Source: Haematobia irritans
Lineage: Eukaryota; Arthropoda; Insecta; Diptera; Muscidae
NCBI RefSeq assembly: GCF_050003625.1
Contig: NC_134400.1
Location: 192,477,726-192,541,725, forward strand
Direction: 5' to 3'
DNA: 64,000 nucleotides
The notes beneath the pieces were generated by a model. That model was not told the origin of the DNA, made no database searches, and saw nothing but the letters and a program-made list of their open reading frames with translations. The translations under genes were made by a program, and so were the position numbers. Shown here in pieces: positions 55,525-64,000 of the stretch (positions are counted from its first letter, which is position 1; the number at the start of each line of letters is the position of its first letter).

Positions 55525-57545
55525 TCTATATATATATATAAAATTCAATCTATGTTTGTTTGTTTGTTTGTATGTTCCGAGTTGGCTCTGAAACGGCTGA
55601 ACCTATTTACTTGAAACTTTCAGAGATCGTAGGGGGCGTTCATGTGGTGAAAATAGGGTACCTCATTTTTTGACACCTGGTCGCGCAGGGGGACCTCCCC
55701 TTCGTCGGACTTTTTGAAAATTGGACCAAAGTTGACCGATTTGCTTGAAATTTTCATTGAAGATTGGGGTTGGCATCTAGACAAAGATCCGCTACTTTTT
55801 ATTTCGATATTTGGTGGCGGAGGGGGGCCTCCCCTTTGTTCGACTTTTTTTTAATGTACAGTGAAAAAACTAAAATTCTCTAAATTATCTGAGATTTACA
55901 GAGAACATGTGGTGAGGTTATGGAATTAATATGGGGTACCCGATGATTTCATATGTGGATGGGGAGGGGGACCTCCCCCTTGCCCTACTTTTTGAAACTT
56001 GGAACAAAATTATGCGATTTGCTTGAAATTTTCATTGAATGTTGGGGTTGGCATCTAGACAAAAATCCGCTACATTATTTTTCGATATTTGGTCGGGGAG
56101 GGGGACCACCCCTTTGCCCGAATTTTTTTGTTTCAAAGTACAAACAAAACTAAACTCCCCCGACTGAAATTTTACGGAAAAAATGGGTTATGAAATTTAT
56201 ATCAGGTTCTTGATTTTTTAATAAAAATTAAAGTGCATAGGGAGACATCCGCTTCTCTTAAGTACATACAGAGAAACAATTAAACTTTTACCGAGTTACT
56301 TGAAGTTTACAGAGGACTGGGGAGAGGTTACGATATTAATAGTTGATACCTGATTTTGTGATATTTGGACGGAGGAGAGGCCGCCCTTTTAGGCTTATAA
56401 TTTGCTTGACATTTTCTGGGACGTTTACAAAAGATACGCTACATCACTTTTCGATATTTAGTCGGGGAGGAGGTCCTCCTCTAAAACTGCAAAAAAAAAC
56501 AACAATTCTTAAGTTTTCTTGAAATTTACATAGGCAGTGGTTGAAGTTTATGACCGAAGAGGCAACCTTCATTGCCCCACACTTGAAGGACAGTTTCAAG
56601 AATTTTCAGGGAAGGTTAGGGGTGCTATTCACTACGGTGATCGACAAACACCGTAGTGAATAGCACCCCTATATCGGGGAAAGTGACGTCCCTTTAAAAC
56701 AATAGAGCAAAATTTAAACATCGCCGATCTACTTGAAATTTACAGGGAACGTGGGAGGAGGTGATTAAATTTATACATGATTTTTAAATTAGTATATAAT
56801 TTTTCGATATCTGGTTGGGATATCTGGTTGGGGATTGAAATAAACTTTGTCGATTTACTTCGATAGAATTTATAGGGACCATTGAGTCGTTGCGAAATTA
56901 ATATAGGGCACGTGATAGTCCGATATCAGGTCGGAGTGGAGCGAAGGTGGGGAGAGGGTTCCCTTTTGTTCGTTTTTTTTTTCTTAAATTGAAAGTAGAG
57001 GGTTATCCCTAAATGGGAACTCGGTACATAATTTGATGATTTTGGCACAGGCTTCTGCCAGACTTCTTTTTAGTAAAGAACTTAAATTTACATGAAATTG
57101 GCAGCCAACGTAGAGGGTACATCATTTTCCAACATTTTAGCAAATGTTAATGTGGTAAAATTTTTTACTACTTTTGCTTTTTCCGATTTATTGGATGGGA
57201 AACAGTAATTCTTTGTATGTTATAATATAGTGCTTAATTTTCAGATATGTTGAGGAGAATGATACCTTTCCTTGACAAACCACACTTAAAATTCACAAGA
57301 AATCTAGAAAATTGTCCAACTACTTGAATACAGAACATTATTAAACAAATTTGGAGCAAAGGGTACACCCACTCCCGCCGTATTTGTACCTATAAACGAA
57401 AAATCAAGTAGTCCGATTTGTTTAAAAGAATTCAAATCTTTTCGAATTTGTTTTCAGCACGAAGGATATAGTTGACTAAGTTAACGCAAAATGTTCCTCC
57501 AAATACGCCTCGGAAGGCGCAGCGAAGCGGGCCGGGTTACGCTAG
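55525..57545 (+). mobile_element. Non-autonomous Helitron
   Basis: Starts TCTATATATATATATATAAA and ends GGGCCGGGTTACGCTAG, with CTAG at 57542-57545. The preceding base is A and the following base is T. Joining the flanks (AAAATTTTCTA with TAGAAATATAAT) restores an unbroken 29-bp monomer without any duplication, exactly as Helitrons insert (A^T). The 3' end holds GCGCAGCGAAGCGGGCC, including GCGAAGC, a sequence known to form a very stable mini-hairpin. The interior has about 240-bp diverged repeats (GGGGGACCTCCCC, GATTTGCTTGAAATTTTCA). No Rep/helicase frame, so non-autonomous. Confidence 0.95.
56619..56669. repeat. Perfect 21-bp hairpin with 9-nt loop
   Basis: GGGGTGCTATTCACTACGGTG (56619-56639) is the exact reverse complement of 56649-56669, with ATCGACAAA between. 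It lies inside the Helitron. Much tighter than the surrounding diverged repeats. Confidence 0.95.
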
Positions 57546-59042
57546 TAGAAATATAATTTTGACAAAATTTTCTATAGAAATGAAATTTTGACAAAATTTT
57601 CTGTAGAAATGAAATTTTGACAAAAATTTCTGTAGAAATGAAATTTTGACAAAAGTTTCTATAGAAATGAAATTTTGACAAAATTTTCTATAGAAATAAA
57701 GTTTTGACAAAATTTTCTATAGAAATAACATTTTGACAAAATTGTCTATAGGAATAAAATTTTGAGAAAATTTTCTATAGGAATAAAATTTTGTGAAAAT
57801 TTTTTATAGGAATAAAATGTTTACAAAATTTTCTATAGAAATAAAATTTTGACAAGATTTTCTATCGAAATAAAATTTTGACAAAATTTTCTATAGAAAT
57901 AAAATTTTGACAAAATTTTCTACAGAAATAAAATTTTCTATAGAAATAAAATTTTAACAAAATTTTCTATAGAAATAAAATTTTGACAAAATTTTCTACG
58001 AAATAAAATTTTGACAAAATTTTCTATAGAAATAATATTTTGCCAACATTTTCTATAGAAATAAAATTTTGACAAAATTTTCTATAGGAATAAAATTTTG
58101 ACAAATTTTTCTATAGAAATAAAATTTTGACAAAAATTTCTATAAAAATAAAATTTTGACAAAATTTTCTATAAAAATAAAATTTTGACAAAATTTTCTA
58201 TAGAAATAAAATTTTGACAAAATTTTCTATACAAATAAAATTTTGACAAAATTTTCTATAGAAATAAAATTTTGACAAAATTTTCTAGAGAAATAAAATT
58301 TTGACAAAATGTCTATAGAAGTAAAATTTTGACAAAATTTCTATAGAAATAAAATTTTGACAAAATTGTCTATAGGAATAAAATTTTGAGAAAATTTTCT
58401 ATAGGAATAACATTTTGTGAAAATTTTTTATAGGAATAAAATTTTGTGAAAATTTTTTATAGGAATAAAATGTTTACAAAATTTTCTATAGAAATAAAAT
58501 TTTGACAAGATTTTCTATCGAAATAAAATTTTGACAAAATTTTCTATAGAAATAAATTTTGACAAAATTTTCTACAGAAATAAAATTTTCTATAGAAATA
58601 AAATTTTTCTATAGAAATAATATTTTGCCAACATTTTCTATAGAAATAAAATTTTGACAAAATTTTCTATAGGAATAAAATTTTGACAAATTTTTCTATA
58701 GAAATAAAATTTTGACAAAAATTTCTATAAAAATAAAATTTTGACAAAATTTTCTATAAAAATAAAATTTTGACAAAATTTTCTATAGAAATAAAATTTT
58801 GACACAATGTTCTATAAAAATAAAATTATGAGACAATTTTCTATAGAAATAAAATTTTGACAAAATTTTCTATAGGAATAAAATTTTGACAAATTTTTCT
58901 ATAGAAATAAAATTTTGACAAAATTTTCTATAGAAATAAATTTTTGACAAAATTTTCTATAGATATAAAATTGCGACAAAATTTTCTATAGAAATAAAAT
59001 TTAGACAAAATTTTCTATAGAAATAAAATTTTGACAAAATTT
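57546..59042 (-). repeat. 29-bp array resumed after the Helitron
   Basis: Minus-orientation monomers. A block of about 745 bp with TAGGAATAAAATTTTGTGAAA, then AAATGTTTACAAAATTTTC, and later AATATTTTGCCAACATTTTC occurs twice (about 57775-58200 and 58380-58800), indicating duplication of monomer groups. Confidence 0.85.
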
Positions 59043-60580
59043 TAAGCTTCTTATATGATATTACTCGTATATATTTATCATCATCAGTGCTCATTTTTAT
59101 TTTCTGTGTCGGAAAATTAATTCAGACAAAACGAAAAGAAAATATCTACACATACTTTATGTGGCCTAATATTAGTATAGGCAATTTGTGTTAATTAATT
59201 CTCAAAGCTTTATTACATGAGTGCCCTTCAATTGGCTCTCAATATCTCTTTGTTTTTTTGATATTTCGAGATATGAAATTTCCTTCTAGTTCCTTAAGTA
59301 TTGAAGCTTAGGAGGAATGGAGTCATAAAACTAAATGGTTTTTACGTGTCCATACAAAAATTTTACATGTCTGAATATATGAAGAATATCCAGAGGAAAC
59401 CATTTTGACATAGAAAATAAAAGCTCTTATCAACTGTAGCGTGATATGTTTTACTCTATGGTCTTAACATGGACTGACATTAGACATAATGATATTTACA
59501 CTGGTCTGCTCAAAGAGAGCATATATGAGCATATAACAAATATTTAAGGGAAAAGACTGCATGTTACTTACTACAAAGAAAGGCATTTTGTATTTCAAAT
59601 ATATTATTTTTTTGATCAAATTAAATGTTTTGTTTTTTTTGTTATAAATTTGTTGAAATTGTTTTAATGGTTTCTACCATAAGTCTAAAAATCCAAATAT
59701 CAACTAATTATTGAGATTTTTGTTCTTTATCAGCTAATAACATGACTCTCTAGAAATATCCTCTCAATGTTGTTCTCTTTACTCTCTCCCTATGTTGTGA
59801 TGATAGATATATATATATATTGATACATTATCAACATTAATGTAAACTAGTGTAGCACCTAATATGACCTTCGTAAGATGGCTCTCCTCTTTTCTCTCCC
59901 TCTCACCCTCAGTCTTTTCAAACATAAAAAGAATCATAAGAAATTGAAGGCATGTGAATGAATATGAGGACACCGAGGAGTTCATAAATATTACCGTGAT
60001 TGGTGGTGGTGGTGGATGCATTAGGGTGTCACATATGTAGTACAAACATAAAGGCAGCATACATGGGTATGCATAAATAATAATGGGAATAAAAAAAGAA
60101 CCAAATAAGGTAACATAATTTATGGTAAATAAGAATAAAACTTCTACGCCAAGAGAGAGAGAGAGAGAGAGAGAGAAATAAAGGAGACAACAGCGAAACA
60201 TCTTTGAAAATGAAGCTCCCACGTACAGAAATGATGCTTGTGTGCATGCATACAAAAGAAAGCTATAATATTAGCCTTCCCACTGAAACATCACAAAGAG
60301 TAATCCTTTGCGTGAAACCATGATGATAATGGACATTAAGGAGGACCAACACAAAAATATATAGAGGGTCTATAAATATTTTAGAAAATGGTTATTCCCC
60401 AAAAAGAACTATATCAAAAAATATATATTGAAAGTTATAAATATTTTAGGGAATTATGCCAAGACGAGTGAGCAATACCAGACCACCAAACATTTTGAAA
60501 TAAAGCTCTCCTCTCCAAAATGTCAAAGATGTTCAATATTTTTTGTATGAATCAAGCTCACTCACACTCACGAATTAAAA
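59043..60580. other. Non-coding stretch with TA and GA microsatellites
   Basis: (TA)n at about 59806-59820 and (GA)n at about 60151-60175. Open frames on the minus strand through the (GA)n tract encode low-complexity Ser/Leu runs and are not genes. The rest is unique-looking. CTCACTCACACTCACG lies next to the hAT target site at 60581. Confidence 0.5.
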
Positions 60581-60781
60581 ATCCGTATTAGTGCTGCCGC
60601 TACTACTTTAATCGAAGTATTTTGCTTCATTTTCACAAAATTTACTTCGTCACTCCTTCTTCCAAAAATCTGCTTCACTTTTTGTTCTGCTTCAAATTTT
60701 TAAATTTTTCCCCATATTACCTAATTGTTTTTCCTATTCCTTTAATTACTATGAACATAGCGGTTTTAATCATTGAATTAT

Positions 60782-61334
60782 TAACCGATGTGGACCAATT
60801 TTTGCATAGACCACGTACTTACACCATGTACCAAATTTCAGACGGATCGAATGAAATTTGGTTCTCTTAGGGGCTCCGCAAACCAAATCGGGGGATCAGT
60901 TTATATGGGGGCTATATATAATTATGGACCGATGTGGACCAATTTTTGCATGGTTGTTAGAGATCATATGCTGAAACCATGTACCAAATTTCAGCTGGAT
61001 CGGATGAAATTTGCTTCACTTAGAGTCCCCGCAAGCCAAATTTGGGGTTCCGTTTATATGGGGGCTATACGTAAAAGTGGACCGATATGGCCTATTTGCA
61101 ATGCCATCTGACCTACATCAATAACAACTACTTGTGCCAAGTTTCAAGTCGATAGCTTGTTTCGTTCGGAAGTTAGAGTGATTTCAACAGACGGACGTAC
61201 ATGCTCAGATCGACTCAGAATTTCACCACGACCCATAATATATATACTTTATGGGGTCTTAGAGCAATATTTCGATGTGTTACAAACGGAATGACAAAGT
61301 TAATATACCCCCATCCTATGGCGGAGGGTTTAAT
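60782..61334 (+). mobile_element. Truncated Helentron/DINE-like element
   Basis: Begins within a central repeat (CCGATGTGGACCAATTTTTG), lacks the hairpin end, and runs through ACAGACGGACGTACATGCTC to GGCGGAGGGTTTAA. Its closing end faces the closing end of the copy at 61386 across about 50 bp of hAT sequence. Confidence 0.75.
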
Positions 61335-61385
61335 AAAATGAATTCTATTGTTTTGTTTTCAAAAATGTATGCTACTTCAATTTTA

Positions 61386-63277
61386 TTATACCCTCCATCA
61401 TAGGATGGGGGTATATTAACTTTGTCATTCCGTTTGTAACACATCGAAATATTGCTCTAAGACTCCATAAAGTATATATATTCTGGTTCGTGGTGAAATT
61501 CTGAGTCGATCTAAGCATGTCCGTCCGTCCGTCCGTCCGTCTGTTGAAATCACGCTAACTTCCGAACGAAACAAGCTATCGACTTGAAACTTGGCACAAG
61601 TAGTTGTTATCGATGTAGGTCGGATGGTATTGAAAATGGGCCATATCGGTCCACTTTTACGTATAGCCCCCATATAAAGGGACCCTCAGATTTGGCTTGT
61701 GGAGCCTCTAACAGAATCATATTTCATCCGATCCGGCTGAAATTTTGTATATGGTGTTAGTATATGGTCTCTAACAACCGCGCAAAAATTGGTCCATATC
61801 GGTCCATAATTATATATAGCCCCCATATAAACCGATCCCCAGATTTGTCTTGCGGAGCCTAAAAGAGAAGCAAATTTCATCCGATCCGGCTGAAATTGGG
61901 TACATGGTGTTGGTATATGGTCTCTAACAATCATGCAAAAATTGGTCCACATCGGTCCATAATTATATATAGCCCCCATATAAACTGATCCCCAGATTTG
62001 GCTTGCGGAGCCTAAAAGAGAAGCAAATTTCATCCGATCCGGCTGAAATTTGGTACATGATGTTGGTATATGGTCTCTAACAACCATGCAAAAATTGGTC
62101 CACATCGGTCCATAATTATATATGGCGCCCATATAAACCGATCCCCAGATTTGGTTTGCGGAGCCTCAAAGGGAAGCAAATTTCATCCGTTCCGCCTGAA
62201 ATTTGGTACATGATATTGGTATATGGTCCCTAGGTTAGGTTAGGTTAGGTTAGGTGGCAGCCCGATGTATCAGGCTCACTTAGACTATTCAGTCCATTGT
62301 GATACCACATTGGTGAACTTCTCTCTTATCACTGAGTGCTGCCCGATTCCATGTTAAGCTCAATGACAAGGGACCTCCTTTTTATAGCCGAGTCCGAACG
62401 GCGTTCCACATTGCAGTGAAACCACTTAGAGAAGCTTTGAAACCCTCAGAAATGTCACCAGCATTACTGAGGTGGGATAATCCACCCCTGAAAAACTGTT
62501 TGGTGTTCGGTCGAAGCAGGAATCGAACCCTAACAACCATGCAAAAATTGGTCCACATCGGTTCATAATTATATATAGCCCCCATATAAACCGATCCCCA
62601 GATTTGGCATGCGAAGTCTCCAAGAGAAGCAAATTTCATCCAATCCGATTGTAATTTGGAACATGGTGTTAGTATATGATCTTTAACAACCGTGCCAGAA
62701 TTGGTCCATATCGGTCCATAATTATATATAGCCCCCATATAAAACATTCTCCAAATTTGACCTCCGGAGCCTCTTGGAGGAGCAAAATTCATCCGATCCG
62801 GTTCAAATTAGGCACGTGGTGTTAGTATATGGTCGCTAACAACCATACCAAAATTGGTCCAATCACACAAAAATTGGTCCATATCGGCTCATAATCATGG
62901 TTGCCACTAGAGCCAAAAATAATCTACCAAAATTTTATTTCTATAGAATATTTTGTCAAAATTTTATTTCTAGAGAAAATTTTGTTAAAATTTTATTTCT
63001 GTAGAAAATTTTGTTAAAATTTTATGTCTACTTTGTCAAACTGAATTATATACGTATTGGATCGATCTTTTTTGATTTAATATATACCACGTATGGACTT
63101 ACATACAATTTAGAAGATGGTGTTAGGAGGTTTTAAGATACCTTGCCATCGGCAAGCGTTACCACAACTTAAGTAATTCGATTGTGGATGGCAGTGCTTA
63201 GATGAAGTTTTTACGCAATCCATGATGGAGGGTACATAAGCTTCGGCCTGGCCGAACTTACGGCCGTATATACTTGT
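61386..63277 (-). mobile_element. Complete Helentron/DINE-like element with SINE and 29-bp array
   Basis: Minus strand: hairpin end AACAAGTATATACGGCCGTA at 63277, then AAGTTCGGCCAGGCCGAAGC and TACCCTCCATCATGG. A four-monomer 29-bp array lies at about 62920-63035, bounded by ATTCAGTTTGACAAAGTAGA and TTTTGGTAGATTATTTTTGG, CTCTAGTGGCAACCATG. Central repeats follow, interrupted by a SINE at 62231-62528, and the closing end is at 61386. The array boundaries are the same as in the copy at 37840-39838, but the array there is about 14 monomers long. Confidence 0.8.
62231..62528 (-). mobile_element. SINE copy lacking the tRNA-like 5' part
   Basis: From the (CCTAA)n tail at 62231 through GTGGCAGCCCGATGTATCAG, GATACCACATTGGTGAACTT and AGCATTACTGAGGTGGGATA to GAAGCAGGAATCGAACCC, where it stops inside the B box. 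It interrupts a central repeat of the Helentron-like element (TATATGGTCCC before, TAACAACCATGC after). A possible CCCTA duplication is too short to be sure. Confidence 0.88.
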
Positions 63278-63547
63278 TCAATCTACTCCACTTTTTTCCA
63301 AAATCTACTTCACTCAATTTTTCACTAGCACTGATCCGTATTCACAATCTCTCTCGAAAACGTTTTAGAGACTCCCACACACACACACTCAAGAGCGGGA
63401 AATTCATACTCTCGCATACTAATGATCGAAACAGGCACTCATGCACGCAAGTTAATGACCTCTCTGACGACCAATCTAACGGATTATGAAAAATCTCCTA
63501 AGACACTAAAATTCTCTTGGCTCATGAATATTCACCTGTATTATTTA

Positions 63548-63705
63548 CGGGGACCCATGGTGGCACAATGGTTAGCATGCCTAAATTGCATACAAAGTGT
63601 GATGGGTTCAATCAGAGTTACATTTAAATGCCTAAAAATTTGTCATCTTTGGATTATGGTATCTCACTAATGCTGGCAACATTTCTGAGTTTTTCTAAGT
63701 GAAAC
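63548..63705 (+). mobile_element. Diverged SINE copy with tRNA-like head
   Basis: GGACCCATGGTGGCACAATG, GTTAGCATGCC matches the SINE head. The B box is degraded (GGGTTCAATCA). The body matches in diverged form through TGGATTATGGTATCTCACTA, ATGCTGGCAACATTTCTGAG. The 3' part and the CCTAA tail are missing. An older member of the family. Confidence 0.8.
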
Positions 63706-63859
63706 GTCATCTGGACATAGTTTGTTTGTTCAAATAGAATCTGAGTAATTTACTTTAGAATACGCGACTGCCCACTATGTCCTCTCTAACCAATACTGAA
63801 ATACAATTTCGATTGGTGTCCATCATTCTTTTTGAATTTCGGTATTGAAATTATGTGTG

Positions 63860-64000
63860 CGTATTAAGCACTTCGTTTGGAACTATAGTTACCTTGCTGA
63901 GATCTTTGAGCATACAGTTCCCACACTTAGGCTATCGAGCCTACAGTTTTCACACTCACGGTGCGGACCTTCGGATCTCCACTTATGAGAGAGACCTTCG
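63860..64000 (-). repeat. GC-richer 29-bp minisatellite, inverted, cut by window edge
   Basis: The minus strand reads GAAGGTCTCTCTCATAAGTG, GAGATCCGAAGGTCC, GAAAACTGTAGGCTCGATAG, GGGAACTGTATGCTCAAAGA, TCTCAGC, the same family as at 43900-44758. It continues beyond the window. Confidence 0.8.

Larger units (their letters stand above)
60589..63333. mobile_element. Non-autonomous hAT remnant carrying two Helentron-like copies
   Basis: An exact 8-bp target duplication ATCCGTAT lies at 60581-60588 and 63334-63341. Ends TAGTGCTGCCGCTAC (left) and, inverted, CAGTGCTAGTGAAAA (right) agree over about 8 of the first 9 bases. The subterminal parts of both ends repeat CTTCACTTTTT / TCTACTTCACT motifs. 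Its own sequence is only 60589-60781, about 61335-61385 and 63278-63333; the rest is nested insertions. No transposase. Confidence 0.8.

Noticed and set aside
59779..60255. 158-codon minus-strand frame
   Set aside because: Low-complexity Ser/Leu run from the GA microsatellite; no domain.

Overview
This is a transposon- and minisatellite-dominated stretch of a higher-fly genome. The mixture of repeats (GGGGGCTATATATAATTATGG-type interspersed repeats, tRNA-derived SINEs, Transib, hAT, Tc1/mariner, Helitron and jockey-like LINE remnants, about 70% A+T) suggests a calyptrate, probably muscid, dipteran. The species cannot be fixed from the sequence alone. I found no convincing host protein-coding exon, tRNA or rRNA. 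The window looks like intergenic or long-intron DNA. The many short open frames rich in F, Y, K, N and I are produced by an A+T-rich 29-bp repeat and are not genes.

Layout. Roughly half of the window is made of arrays of one 29-bp unit, built from TTTTGTCAAAA and the 12-bp palindrome TTTCTATAGAAA. The arrays lie in both orientations: plus at 1-2640, 8050-11070, 14701-15235, 16560-19110, 19230-20048 and 22106-25807; minus at 3772-7172, 11566-13757, 27049-28320, 28766-31845, 38075-38510, 48209-51120, 52311-52437, 54566-55524 and 57546-59042. The copy at 22106-25807 has perfect 12-bp terminal inverted repeats (CACGGTTGCCAC) and an 8-bp target duplication (TTTGCCAA). The array is therefore the body of a hAT-like mobile element.

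13.7-19.1 kb holds tRNA-derived SINE copies. One is complete with a 13-bp target duplication but is split by a separate 899-bp hAT element; SINE head fragments were then copied along with the array. 33.9-40.3 kb is a Transib element (the RAG1-related superfamily) with CAC/GTG ends and a CGTCG target duplication. It has a 662-codon transposase pseudogene carrying two nonsense codons and a hAT inserted in its last third, plus a Helentron-like element upstream of the gene. The Transib sits in a degenerate 34-bp satellite. 41-44.8 kb holds a Tc1-like DD37E transposon, a jockey-like LINE pseudogene and a second, GC-richer 29-bp minisatellite. 44.8-48.2 kb and 52.8-54.6 kb are Helentron/DINE-like elements with central ~150-bp repeats. 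55.5-57.5 kb is a canonical non-autonomous Helitron inserted precisely between A and T of the 29-bp array. 60.6-63.3 kb is a hAT remnant carrying two Helentron-like copies, one of them carrying a SINE and a short 29-bp array.

How it fits together. The window records repeated nested insertion, and several layers can be dated relative to each other from target duplications (SINE before hAT; 29-bp array before Helitron; satellite before Transib before hAT and Helentron-like element). The only recognisable proteins are transposases and a reverse transcriptase, all broken.
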